Below, in pieces: positions 44,922-54,602 of a DNA stretch of 64,000 nt. The stretch is from Legionella_C dresdenensis (GTDB lineage: Bacteria; Pseudomonadota; Gammaproteobacteria; Legionellales; Legionellaceae), in contig NZ_JBHSAB010000021.1 of NCBI RefSeq assembly GCF_042649825.1, positions 17,153-81,152 on the forward strand. The letters run 5' to 3'. The notes beneath the pieces were generated by a model that worked only from the letters and a program-made list of their open reading frames with translations, did no database searches and was not told the DNA's origin. A program made the translations under genes and the position numbers. Position 1 is the stretch's first letter. Every line of letters begins with the position of its first letter.

Positions 44922-47873
44922 ATGTCTAATACAAAACACGAATTACGGCGCTTAATAGACGATCAGAATCCTGAGGCGTTAAAACGGTTTTTACAAAGCT
45001 ACCGTGACCTTGATTTATTAAATTCGGTAACAGCCAATGGCTTATCGGCATTATGGTGGGCTGCGTTCCCGCCCGCGGGTAAAACCGTATCGGCTGAAAT
45101 TATACAATGCCTGATTGACGATGGCCGGGTTGATCCGACTTTGGGATATAAAGGAATACCCGTGACCAGGGCGCTTGGGCTACCGGCGATTAAGGCCTAT
45201 GAGGGGCAATACGTCCGCCCCGGAGGCGCAGGCAGAAACCAGAACAGGCCGCGGGAAGTAAACCTGGCTCGGATTGCGGTGGATACGCAAAATACCCACG
45301 ATACCCTGATTGTAACTGCTGTTGATGAATCGATTAGCAATTTATATAAACGTTATCGGTCGGCAAATCCAGTACAGCCGAGCTTTAAGGATTGGCTGAA
45401 CGATTTAAAAAAAGCGGAGACTGAGTCGAAAAAAGAGCTGGAAATAGTCGAAAAAGCGATTGATCGTATCGAAAGCGATTCAACGGTCAGATCGTATCGT
45501 GTTACTGATAATCAGACGGTAGTACTGACTAATAGCCAGGTTCTGGATTTATTATGGCAGGCGGTGAATGATCCTGACCCGGCACATTTTCTGGCCGGTG
45601 TGGAAATGACCGCTGAGGAAATTGAAAACCGCAAAAAACGGTTATTGACACATTTGGCTGATACGCAACGGGAGTACGGCCATAATAACCCGGCCTGCTG
45701 GATGGGCACTCGAAACCAGATAGTAAGCAGTATGGATGCAACCCATATCGATGTGGCCATTAGCAGCCAGCTCCCCCTGGATGGTGAAAAGGTTGGTTAT
45801 GCGTATCTTGTGTTTTGCCGTGATGAACTGGCGGCGCTGGAGCAAAGTAACCCTGCCTTATTTTGGAACTATGTTGATGTTTTTATCATTAGAAATGGCT
45901 GCGATGTTAATTTTGAGGATAACTCAATCCCCGATGACTTGAAAACATGGCGGAAGGAAGCCCATGACAGGTTTGTAAGGCGCATGACGGAACAAAATGC
46001 CAATCTTCGTGAGGCGTTACGCATGTCGCCTGAAGAACTGAAAGGTTTATTAGCATCCTTTAAAAATTATACTGGCTCAGATGGCGAATACATTGCTTTG
46101 AACGATAGCCAGCATGAGCCTTTGCGGCTTTTTGGCAGTCTTTATATGAAGTTAACAACAGTACAATCGGTTCGGGATTTATTTAAGCTCCCTTTAGAGG
46201 AACTGACGGCTGCCATTCATCAGGTAATTGCCAAGGGGCTTCAAACTCCATTAACCAGCCTGCAAATAGTTACTCAAATCACCGTCTACCTGACACAGCA
46301 ATTAAAACCGGCAACGAAATTAAAAAAACTGGTGACTGGACATGAAAGCTCCGGGCAAGAATGGCAAGCCAATTTTATTCATTGGTCAGAGGAACAAAAA
46401 GAGAGCTGGTTAACTCGTAATTGCGCGGTATTTGTGACTTACCTCACGCAGGGCAAGCATGTCAGCAATACCCCCGACACCTTTCATGCCCTGCTTGCTG
46501 AAGAGTGGGCTGAGGCCTATCCAACTCTTAAAGCCTGGCTTGACACTTTAACGCCCGAGTTGCGTAAACAATTTGTGAGCGAAATGTTGGCGCATAAAAG
46601 GGCTTACCCGTTTCAGGCTTCGGATGAACAGTTTTTCACTGACCTTGCGTTTGGCTTTGGTCTGGAGCATGGGTATTTACAACATATGGTAGTCAATCAG
46701 ATAACGACTATTAAAAACAGGGATTTGCGGGGAGTTGATTTATCAACGATTAATTTATTGAGGATCATGTTTGAAAACTGCAATTTGTGCTTAACTGGTA
46801 TTCTTCGCAATGCAACCATTACCCCCGAACACGTTGCAACAAATCACTTTGATCTGGATTATTTGTATCTTTTTAAATCAGTAGAGAGCGGTAATCCCAC
46901 ATACGTCAAGGCCATTCTTGCTTGTTCCGGATGGAAAGAAAATCCCTTGTGTGCAAAGGGAGCCAGGCATTATTCTCCATTGGGCCGTGCACTATTAGGT
47001 TCTACTAACGAGATTGCGAAAACACTCCTGACTAGCCACTGGTGTACAGCAGACGCAATTTGCCATCAAAGTGTTTTAGCTTCCGCCCTTTCTAAAAATG
47101 ATAAACTCGCTTGTTTTGTTCTGGATCATCCTCTATTCGATTATAATAAGTTACCTTATACTGATGCTTGTTGGGATTTGAGAGATGAGTTAAAGTGTCC
47201 AAATGCCACAAGGAGAATGCTGGCTTTTGAGGGAGTTGAAAAAGATATGGCCAGGATTTTTAGCACCTGGGGTCATTTTGATTCTACTATCTCCCGGAAA
47301 CTCCTAACGAGTCCGCATGCCGGAAAGTGGTTTGCAAATTTACCAGTAAATATTAATTCTCTTTCATTATTACCTATTCTGCGCAGTCCTGATTGCAGTT
47401 TTGAAAATTTAAAGCAGATAGAAGAAAAAATGAAGTATCTGCCTTCTTATGCCCCAAAAAAAGAATTATATCAGGCCTTGGCTCAGGCTAAAAAGCGTAA
47501 CAATTTTCCTAAATCCTATCAGAAAATATACCATGATCCGGCCTATGAAAATGACATGGCTAAAATTAAAGCGTTACTTAAAGATTATGTTAAACAAAGT
47601 GATTGCATTCCGTCCGAGGTAAATCGGTTTTTCCATTTTCATTGGAATCGTCACCACATCGATAAAGTACAAGATGTTATTGAGAAAGTAGAAAGCGGTG
47701 AAATTAAAACGGCAGAAGAGCTAATTATCAGTCTTCACGAAATCTATGATGAAAAGTCTGTCAACCAGGCAGGTTCATTAGCTCGAAGAATCGCGTTTAT
47801 TAAACAACAGTATACTCAGGCTCACCTGCAATTAGCGCCTGAACAGCCTGGTGTAAGGGGACCTGTAATCTAA
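44922..47873 (+). CDS. Large effector-like protein, family member 1 (983 aa)
   Basis: First of three paralogs in the window. The N-terminus (about residues 11-75) has ankyrin-like helices (SVTANGLSALWWAAF, IIQCLIDDGRVDPT). Next come TQNTHDTLIVTAVDESI (about 125-141), LTNSQVLDLLWQAVNDPDP (about 205) and the near-invariant ACWMGTRNQIVSSMDATHID at about 256. The centre is helical. A pentapeptide-like patch, RDLRGVDLSTINLL...FENCNL, lies near 603-625. The C-terminus has FFHFHWNRHH (about 900) and GSLARRIAFI (about 950). There is no signal peptide or membrane segment. The C-terminal module and ankyrin start recall Dot/Icm substrates of Legionella, but the family is not one I can name. Start ATG 44922; upstream GAAGGG. 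Confidence 0.85.
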   Translation: MSNTKHELRRLIDDQNPEALKRFLQSYRDLDLLNSVTANGLSALWWAAFPPAGKTVSAEIIQCLIDDGRVDPTLGYKGIPVTRALGLPAIKAYEGQYVRPGGAGRNQNRPREVNLARIAVDTQNTHDTLIVTAVDESISNLYKRYRSANPVQPSFKDWLNDLKKAETESKKELEIVEKAIDRIESDSTVRSYRVTDNQTVVLTNSQVLDLLWQAVNDPDPAHFLAGVEMTAEEIENRKKRLLTHLADTQREYGHNNPACWMGTRNQIVSSMDATHIDVAISSQLPLDGEKVGYAYLVFCRDELAALEQSNPALFWNYVDVFIIRNGCDVNFEDNSIPDDLKTWRKEAHDRFVRRMTEQNANLREALRMSPEELKGLLASFKNYTGSDGEYIALNDSQHEPLRLFGSLYMKLTTVQSVRDLFKLPLEELTAAIHQVIAKGLQTPLTSLQIVTQITVYLTQQLKPATKLKKLVTGHESSGQEWQANFIHWSEEQKESWLTRNCAVFVTYLTQGKHVSNTPDTFHALLAEEWAEAYPTLKAWLDTLTPELRKQFVSEMLAHKRAYPFQASDEQFFTDLAFGFGLEHGYLQHMVVNQITTIKNRDLRGVDLSTINLLRIMFENCNLCLTGILRNATITPEHVATNHFDLDYLYLFKSVESGNPTYVKAILACSGWKENPLCAKGARHYSPLGRALLGSTNEIAKTLLTSHWCTADAICHQSVLASALSKNDKLACFVLDHPLFDYNKLPYTDACWDLRDELKCPNATRRMLAFEGVEKDMARIFSTWGHFDSTISRKLLTSPHAGKWFANLPVNINSLSLLPILRSPDCSFENLKQIEEKMKYLPSYAPKKELYQALAQAKKRNNFPKSYQKIYHDPAYENDMAKIKALLKDYVKQSDCIPSEVNRFFHFHWNRHHIDKVQDVIEKVESGEIKTAEELIISLHEIYDEKSVNQAGSLARRIAFIKQQYTQAHLQLAPEQPGVRGPVI

Positions 47874-47882
47874 TTGCAAGTT

Positions 47883-47912
47883 ATGTAGGTTGGGTCGTTT
47901 TGACCCAACATT
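47883..47912. repeat. GTAGGTTGGGTCGTTTTGACCC hairpin
   Basis: TGTAGGTTGGGTC-GTTTT-GACCCAACATT is a simple hairpin 10 bp after the stop of effector 1. The same sequence occurs at 54396-54602 (outer arms) and twice at 62784-62915. It may terminate the two convergent genes here. Confidence 0.75.
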
Positions 47913-47961
47913 ATCAGTTAATTAAAACTTTCTTCACAGAACCTCGCGGTACAATCGCTTA

Positions 47962-49188
47962 TTATGCTTTGTAAGTCAGACCCAATGCGAAAATATCTAC
48001 ATAAGGCGTGGCATTGGCAATCAGGTTTGGCCTTCTTGGGCTGCTTGGCGGAGCTGCGATTGGAGCATTAAATTGAAAGATGTGTGACCAACGGCCAAAC
48101 ACACTCACATTATCAGAGAATTCATACTCCCCGCGCAGGGTAGATGACCATGCATCACTTTCAGGTAAAGAAATATCTCTATAGCGATTGTTGACCGGGG
48201 TTTGGGCATATCTGGCTAATCCGAGTACAGTGAATTTGTTAATAACTTTTCTGACGCCGAATTCACTAATCCATGCATTTCTATAATAAATAGGAATAGT
48301 AAGTTGAGAGACACCGCCAAGCTGAGTGCTAACAGACATGGGCAGGTTAGCAACAATAGTTTTGAACCTGGACCAGTGTACGTAACTTAATTGTCCAATC
48401 AAACCAAAATCTTCGCTTAAAGCCTGAAATACGCCTAAGCGCGCCATATCAGGACGCACAACAGAGCCTGTGGCTTCCCCGCTTCCTGTGATGCCTGATG
48501 GACCTACAACGCTTACGGGTCCATCCAAGTGAACATTTTGATTGGAAAAATAAGCCAATGAGATATAGCTGCCAAGCCAAGGTTTCACAGCGATGCCCGC
48601 GTGCCAGCCAACCTGCCATCCATCAGCTTTAAGCGTAAATGGAACCGAACGAAGCTGGGGTGCGGCAGAATTTGGAAAGCCAAAATTGGTATTTAGAGCA
48701 GCAGACATTTTCAGGATATCCAACCCTAAGCCAACCGTAAATTTTTCGTCAAACTGGTAAGCCAAATTAGGTGCGATATTATACCCATTTAATTTAGAAC
48801 GCCAAATAGAATAGCGTAATGGCGAATCTTCAGGGTAGGTTAAATTATTAAGAAAACTTTGGCCTGCAACAACACCCACCAGAAAATTGTCATTGATCCG
48901 ATAGGTAATTTTGCCGCCCGGTAAAGTATATGATTCTCTAATACTGACGTCGACATTCTGGCTAGTTGGCGTAAAAGCAAAAGCAGATGGCACAGCAGGA
49001 AAATTTTGAACCCCAACAACCGGAATATGAACAACAGGATAAATTATACCGCCAGACACTTCGTAGTTTTTGGTTTTACCCATATCAGCGGGATTAAACC
49101 AGGAATATTCGTTGTCAAAGCGGCCACCCTCAGCCATAACAATGCTTGACGTGAAAAGCAAAGTACAACTTAAGAACTTCTTATTCAT
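47962..49188 (-). CDS. OmpP1/FadL-family outer-membrane channel
   Basis: A 408-aa beta-barrel protein with a signal peptide (MNKKFLSCTLLFTSSIVMA). FadL proteins carry long-chain fatty acids or other hydrophobic molecules across the outer membrane; the mature start EGGRFDNEYSWFNPADMG fits the NP-A-D/G segment near the start of the family. The rest shows alternating hydrophobic strands, and the C-terminus GLTYKA ends in a strand without the usual terminal Phe. The protein is a plausible uptake channel for substrates of the neighbouring acyl-CoA catabolism. It is followed on the same strand by nothing; effector 1 is convergent. Confidence 0.82.
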   Translation of the reverse strand: MNKKFLSCTLLFTSSIVMAEGGRFDNEYSWFNPADMGKTKNYEVSGGIIYPVVHIPVVGVQNFPAVPSAFAFTPTSQNVDVSIRESYTLPGGKITYRINDNFLVGVVAGQSFLNNLTYPEDSPLRYSIWRSKLNGYNIAPNLAYQFDEKFTVGLGLDILKMSAALNTNFGFPNSAAPQLRSVPFTLKADGWQVGWHAGIAVKPWLGSYISLAYFSNQNVHLDGPVSVVGPSGITGSGEATGSVVRPDMARLGVFQALSEDFGLIGQLSYVHWSRFKTIVANLPMSVSTQLGGVSQLTIPIYYRNAWISEFGVRKVINKFTVLGLARYAQTPVNNRYRDISLPESDAWSSTLRGEYEFSDNVSVFGRWSHIFQFNAPIAAPPSSPRRPNLIANATPYVDIFALGLTYKA

Positions 49189-49265
49189 TATTTGTTTTCG
49201 CTATAATTTATTTATTTTAATCATTATTTCATTGAATGTTTTTAAAATCAATGATCAAGACACCG

Positions 49266-51203
49266 TTAATCCAGCAGTTCAACCCGATCTTTAAAATATT
49301 CCAGCGCTTCCGGGTTTGCCAGTGATTGCAGGTTATTAATCTTTTCGCCATGCACAACCTGACGTACTGCCAGTTCAACAATTTTACCGCTCATGGTCCT
49401 TGGAATCTCGGCAACCTGCAGGATTTTGGCTGGTACATGGCGAGGCGAGGCATTATCACGCACGATCTTCCTGATGCTTGCCTGTAAAGTATCATCAAGG
49501 GTATATCCTGATTTCAGTTTGACGAAAAGCACAACTCTGACATCATCTTGCCAATCCTGCCCAATCACAATGCTTTCCATTACTTCGGGTATTTTTTCAA
49601 CCTGGCGGTAGATCTCGGCAGTGCCGATGCGGACGCCGCCGGGATTTAATACGGCATCTGATCGTCCATAAATAATTAGTCCTTTATGTTCGGTTATTTC
49701 AGCAAAATCCCCATGAGCCCAGATATTGTCAAACCGTTCAAAATAGGCATGATGATAAGCTTTTTTATCCGGATCGTTCCAGAAACCTACCGGCATTGAT
49801 GGGAAAGGTTTTGTGCAGACCAATTCCCCACGTTCCTGAATAACAGATTTGCCAAAGTCATTAAATACTTCGACTGCCATGCCCAGTCCCAGACATTGCA
49901 ATTCACCGCGATAGACCGGCAGTATCGGATTGCCCAGGGCAAAACAGGAAACAATATCCGTTCCGCCGGAAATCGAACTGAGTTGCACAGTTTTTTTAAT
50001 ATGCTGGTAAACAAAATCATAGTTTTTAGGCAGCAGGGGCGAACCAGTTGATAAAATAGCTTTTAGTCTGGCCATCGGATAACGTTCTGCAGGTCTTGCT
50101 TCTGCATTTTCTACTGCCGATATAAATTTGGCGCTGGTACCAAAAACAGAAATGTTTTCCTCATCAATCAGCTTGAATAACCGGTTGGCATCAGGGTATG
50201 CCGGTGCGCCTTCATAAAGTGTAAGTGTAGCGCCTAGCGCCAGAACAGATACCATCCAGTTCCACATCATCCAACCGCAGGTTGTATAAAAACAAAGGTT
50301 GTCGTCTGCTGTAATATCGCTATGCAGGCCTAATTCCTTAATATGCTGCAGCAGAGTGCCGCCCGCGCCATGGACTATGCATTTGGGTTTTCCGGTGGTT
50401 CCGGAAGAAAACAGGATATAAAGCGGATGGTCGAAAGGTAACGAGGCAAATTCACAATGTGCGGCCGGTTTTATAAACGAGTTCCAGTGCTCAATATGCG
50501 GCAGGGCAGGGAGTTGCGGATTGAGCGATAAAATCGGGCAGACGACAATTTTTCGTAAGCTGGGCATTGCTTCTGCCATAGCAATAATTTTGTCAGCTGC
50601 ATCATGTTGTTTCCCCATATATTGATGGCCGTCACAGGCAAACAATACGACTGGCTCGACCTGACCCAACCTGTCAATCGCTGCCTGAGCGCCAAAATCG
50701 GGCGAACAGGACGACCAGATCGCCCCTAAAGAGGCCGCTGCCAGCATGGCAATAATGGTATAGCTGACATTGGGCATGATAGCGGCAACTCGATCACCGG
50801 TTTTAACGCCAGCCGCCTTCAATCCTGCTGCGCATTGGGCAACCAGCGTATAAAGCGCCTGATAGCTTATTTCTTCCCTCTGCCCGGCTTCATTAATACA
50901 AATCAGGGCAGTATGGTTATCACGCCGGCTTAATAGCTTTTCAGCGAAATTAAAACGTGCGCCTGTAAACCATTTGGCATCAAGCATATGGCTGCCGGCA
51001 GTGAATGCATGCTGTGACGGCGTATCAAATTTGATATCAAAAAAATCACATAAGGATTGCCAGAATTTACCCGGGTTGTTGATTGACCACTGGTAAAGCT
51101 GGTCATACTGAGTAAAGGGTTGTTTCTCGTTGCGGCTGACAAACTGCATGAACTGCCACATGCGGCTTGTTTCGGGAGAGGCGGGTTGCCATACGGGTTT
51201 CAT
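49266..51203 (-). CDS. aacS: Acetoacetyl-CoA synthetase
   Basis: AacS activates acetoacetate to acetoacetyl-CoA with ATP. From ATG 51203 the product is 645 aa, the normal length. It has the N-terminal ACS-like segment (MKPVWQPASPETSRMW), the AMP-binding motif YILFSSGTTGKPKCIVHG, YTTCGWMMWNW in the family-specific part, and the C-terminal YGRSDAVLNPGGVRIGTAEIY domain that holds the hinge Asp and the TMSGKIVELAVR lysine region. The open frame continues to 51266, but the extra residues do not fit. It links leucine breakdown (acetoacetate from HMG-CoA lyase) to the thiolase at 60317. It is separated from the leucine genes by effector 2. Confidence 0.94.
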   Translation of the reverse strand: MKPVWQPASPETSRMWQFMQFVSRNEKQPFTQYDQLYQWSINNPGKFWQSLCDFFDIKFDTPSQHAFTAGSHMLDAKWFTGARFNFAEKLLSRRDNHTALICINEAGQREEISYQALYTLVAQCAAGLKAAGVKTGDRVAAIMPNVSYTIIAMLAAASLGAIWSSCSPDFGAQAAIDRLGQVEPVVLFACDGHQYMGKQHDAADKIIAMAEAMPSLRKIVVCPILSLNPQLPALPHIEHWNSFIKPAAHCEFASLPFDHPLYILFSSGTTGKPKCIVHGAGGTLLQHIKELGLHSDITADDNLCFYTTCGWMMWNWMVSVLALGATLTLYEGAPAYPDANRLFKLIDEENISVFGTSAKFISAVENAEARPAERYPMARLKAILSTGSPLLPKNYDFVYQHIKKTVQLSSISGGTDIVSCFALGNPILPVYRGELQCLGLGMAVEVFNDFGKSVIQERGELVCTKPFPSMPVGFWNDPDKKAYHHAYFERFDNIWAHGDFAEITEHKGLIIYGRSDAVLNPGGVRIGTAEIYRQVEKIPEVMESIVIGQDWQDDVRVVLFVKLKSGYTLDDTLQASIRKIVRDNASPRHVPAKILQVAEIPRTMSGKIVELAVRQVVHGEKINNLQSLANPEALEYFKDRVELLD

Positions 51204-51375
51204 AATCAATAACATCCTGTTACCTAATAAGGCCGGATTATAATATTGCGGGCGACCGCCTGGCAAGTTCAGAACAAGTAGAGTATTGGTCTGTAAATTT
51301 TAATAAATATTTCCTTAAGCTTTATTTGTTATATTTGTTTAATTATTTTCCCAATATATTATAACGGGGTTGTTC

Positions 51376-54300
51376 ATGCCGGATCTGAAACAAAAATTAC
51401 GCGGGATAATTGATAGCCAAAATAGTGAGCGATTAAAGAAATTTTTACAAAAACATCGTGATTTTGATGTCAATTCAATAACAGCTAACAATTTATCGGC
51501 CTTACAGTGGGCTTTGTTTCCGGTAAACAATCAACCCATTTCTACTGATATTATTCAGTGCCTGATTACTGACGGCCGAGTTGATCCGATTTCTGCTTAT
51601 AACGATAATCGAATGCGGCTAATCCATCTGCTTCCGCAAACTGCCAGGCAAATAAAATCCCTGATTGAAAAGTATGAAGGTCAATATCATCGTCAGGTAC
51701 CGGCAAACGCAGAACTGGGAGCGCCTCATCTTGCGCAAATAGCAGCAGATGGCCAGAATACCCACGACAGCCGGATTGTCGCGGCGGTAGACAAGTCGAT
51801 TGCCAAATTATTTAAACGTTATTGTGCCGCCCCGGCAGTGCAGCCAACCCTGCAAGAATGGCTTGAAACTTTAAACAAAGATGAGCTTGACGCAAACGAT
51901 TTGGAAACAGCCAACACGGCAATTAAGCGAATTGCAGGCGACCTTACTAACCGGACATATTTACTGGATAATAACGAGAAGGTAACGCTTACCAATATGC
52001 AAGTTCTGGATTTGTTATGGCATGCAGTGAATGATACCGAGCCGCTTCATTTTGTTATCGGCGTTGAAATGACGGCAGAAGAAATTGAAAATCGCAAAAA
52101 ACGCCTGATAACCCATCTGATTACCTCCCAAAAGGAATACGGCCCAAACAACCCGGCATGCTGGATGGGTACTCGCAACCAGATAGTCAGTAGTATGGAT
52201 GCGACCCATATTGACGTGGAAATCAGCCAAAAAGTGCCGCTTGACGCTCAAAACATAGGCCATCAATATCGCGCTTTTTGTCGGGAGCGATTGGAAGTTC
52301 TCGAAAAAAATGATCCAGCCTTATTTTGGAAATATGTTGAATTTTTTACGCTTAAAAATGACTTGGGGGTTAATTTCGATGAAGTGTCAATTCCCGAGGC
52401 GTTAAAACAATGGCGGATAGATATCCACACCTGTTTTGTTAAACTTATTACTGAACAAAATGCCGAGCTTGCCGTGTCGTTGCAAATGCCGGCTGAAAAA
52501 CTGGATAACTTACTGCTGGTCTTTAAAAATGATTCTGATCCGAAAATTGATTATATCGCGCTCGAACACAATTTGCATGAACCTCTGCGTTCTTTAGGCA
52601 ATATCTCCCAGATTTTATCCTTGCCATCAGCTCAGAATTTATTTCAAGCGGGCGGGCTGCTGATAAATTTGATAAATCAAATCATTGCCGCAGGTGTTAA
52701 AAGCCAATTAACCTGCGAGCAAATACTAACCCAAATCACAGCTTGCCTGATGCAGCAGTTAAAATCGGCGCAGGAACTAAAAGAATTGTTGATTGGTCAT
52801 GCCCATACCGGGAACGCATGGCAAAGCAATTTCGCTTCCTGGTCAGAGGATCAGAAAGAGCGCTGGCTGACGCGTAATCGCCAGATTTTTGTTGATTATT
52901 TAAAACAGGGAATGCATTTTAGCAATAATCCAGAGCGCTTTTATGAGTTGCTTGCCGAGGAATTGGCAGAGGCCCATCCCAAGCATAAAGACTGGCTTGG
53001 CAGCCTGCCGCCCGCGTTGCGTCAAAAATTTTTGACTGAAGTGTTAGCTGATTACCCCTTTAAAAAATCCGCTGATGAACAGATTACAAACCTTGCGTTT
53101 GCCTTTGGTTTAGCGCATGGCCATTTAAAACATCTGGCTGCAAACCAGAAGGTAGTCATCAAAAAACGGGATTTACGGGGTATTGATTTATCAACGATTG
53201 ATTTATCGAAAGTAATGTTTGAAGATTGCGATTTACGTTTAACCGATATCCTTGCCAATGAAACGGTTACATCTGAACATCTGACAACCAGTCAGGTTGA
53301 TGTAAATGCAAGACATCTTTGGAAAGCATTAGATAGTGGTAAAGCCAGTTATGTTAAAACAGTGCTTGCCTGTAAAGCGTGGAAAGGAATGGCTAATCCT
53401 TTGCTCTCGCCAAGGAGAATGTATCGTAATGAATTGAGTCATGCTATAAGGACGAGTGCTCCTGAGGTTGCAAAAGAAATTATAGCCAGTCAATGGTGTA
53501 CAGGAGAAGTTCTTCGCCTGAATGATACATTGTCTACCGCTTTGATTAATAATGATTCAGTTGCTTGTGCGATTCTGGATCATCCATCGTTTAAGGGATA
53601 TCAGATAGGTTATTCTCATTGGTCTATAGCTATGCTGTCGGATATTTGTCCCAATGCCCGATTGAAAATGCTGGCTATTGCCGACAGCAAGGCATTTAAT
53701 ATTTCTACATCAATCAAATGGACCTTTAGCAGTCAAGGTCTACTACATTCCCACGCGGTATTTCATAAATCACTGCTTTCTGTCCAGACTGGTAGTTTAT
53801 TGCATAACGAGGTTTTTATAACCAGGTACTGGTTGCAGCAGATAATCCAGCAGTCTACCAGCAGCCAAAATCTGCAAGCAGGATTGGCAGTCATTGCCAG
53901 CCCGTATTGCAGCAATGAGCACTTGGGAAAAATAAAGGCGGTTATCAGGGGAAATAACATTTCCTCTTGTTGGAAAAATGCGATCGATCAAGCCATTGCC
54001 AGTACTGAGAAACGCAACAGAACGCCAAACTCCTATCGAAAGATTTATAACAACCCGGCTTATACGACATCGATGGATAAAGCCGTAGCCTTACTTAAAG
54101 ATTATATTAAAGAAGCGAATTACATCCCCGCAGGCGTCAATCGATTTTTTCACTTGCATTGGAATCGTCATCATACGGATGAAATTTGGTTAATTATTAG
54201 TCAGGTGAAAAAAGGGGAATATAAATCGATAGAAGAGTTAATGGTACGTCTGCATCAGGTATATAACCAACCTATCGGCGGCAAGTTTAATCCAACAGGT

Positions 54301-54399
54301 TCTTTAGCCAGAAGAATTTCGTTTATCATGCAGCAATATACCGAAGAGCGCATGCAGTTAAAAGCAGAACAGAGGGTTGAACAACCCACGATGATGTAG
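51376..54399 (+). CDS. Large effector-like protein, family member 2 (1007 aa)
   Basis: Paralog of the proteins at 44922 and 63011. Shared landmarks in the same order: ankyrin-like start (SITANNLSALQWALF, IIQCLITDGRVDPI), QNTHDSRIVAAVDKSI, LTNMQVLDLLWHAVNDTEP, ACWMGTRNQIVSSMDATHID at about residue 257, PALFWKYVEFFTLKN, WSEDQKERWLTRN, RDLRGIDLSTIDLS...FEDCDLRLTDIL, FFHLHWNRHH (about 927) and TGSLARRISFI. The C-terminal third is the least similar part. The start is ATG 51376 (an upstream TTG at 51370 is in frame), with GGGG seven bases before it. The stop TAG (54397-54399) is supplied by the GTAGGTTGGG end of a palindromic element. Confidence 0.85.
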   Translation: MPDLKQKLRGIIDSQNSERLKKFLQKHRDFDVNSITANNLSALQWALFPVNNQPISTDIIQCLITDGRVDPISAYNDNRMRLIHLLPQTARQIKSLIEKYEGQYHRQVPANAELGAPHLAQIAADGQNTHDSRIVAAVDKSIAKLFKRYCAAPAVQPTLQEWLETLNKDELDANDLETANTAIKRIAGDLTNRTYLLDNNEKVTLTNMQVLDLLWHAVNDTEPLHFVIGVEMTAEEIENRKKRLITHLITSQKEYGPNNPACWMGTRNQIVSSMDATHIDVEISQKVPLDAQNIGHQYRAFCRERLEVLEKNDPALFWKYVEFFTLKNDLGVNFDEVSIPEALKQWRIDIHTCFVKLITEQNAELAVSLQMPAEKLDNLLLVFKNDSDPKIDYIALEHNLHEPLRSLGNISQILSLPSAQNLFQAGGLLINLINQIIAAGVKSQLTCEQILTQITACLMQQLKSAQELKELLIGHAHTGNAWQSNFASWSEDQKERWLTRNRQIFVDYLKQGMHFSNNPERFYELLAEELAEAHPKHKDWLGSLPPALRQKFLTEVLADYPFKKSADEQITNLAFAFGLAHGHLKHLAANQKVVIKKRDLRGIDLSTIDLSKVMFEDCDLRLTDILANETVTSEHLTTSQVDVNARHLWKALDSGKASYVKTVLACKAWKGMANPLLSPRRMYRNELSHAIRTSAPEVAKEIIASQWCTGEVLRLNDTLSTALINNDSVACAILDHPSFKGYQIGYSHWSIAMLSDICPNARLKMLAIADSKAFNISTSIKWTFSSQGLLHSHAVFHKSLLSVQTGSLLHNEVFITRYWLQQIIQQSTSSQNLQAGLAVIASPYCSNEHLGKIKAVIRGNNISSCWKNAIDQAIASTEKRNRTPNSYRKIYNNPAYTTSMDKAVALLKDYIKEANYIPAGVNRFFHLHWNRHHTDEIWLIISQVKKGEYKSIEELMVRLHQVYNQPIGGKFNPTGSLARRISFIMQQYTEERMQLKAEQRVEQPTMM

Positions 54400-54602
54400 G
54401 TTGGGTCGTTTGACCCGTCAAGCTAGGAATTAAATTTCTACATTCACAGCATCGTTCGGGCTGAGGAAGCGCTTTAGCGCTGTCTCGAAGCCTGTGGTAC
54501 AGTGCCAAGCCTTCGAGACAAATGCTCCGCATTTTCCTCAGGCCGAACGGTTATGAGTTTTGCCAGTAACTTGACGTCTATGGCTCAAACGACCCAACCT
54601 AC
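54396..54602. repeat. Nested palindromic element between effector 2 and mvaB
   Basis: Outer arms GTAGGTTGGGTCGTTTGACC (54396) and GGCTCAAACGACCCAACCTAC (to 54602), with CGTCAAGCTA and TAACTTGACG inside. The inner inverted repeat is ATCGTTCGGGCTGAGGAAGC (54451) and TTTTCCTCAGGCCGAACGGT (to 54552), with GTCTCGAAGCC/GCCTTCGAGAC at its centre. The two TAG triplets at the ends are the stop codons of effector 2 (54397-54399) and, on the minus strand, of mvaB (54599-54601). Confidence 0.9.
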
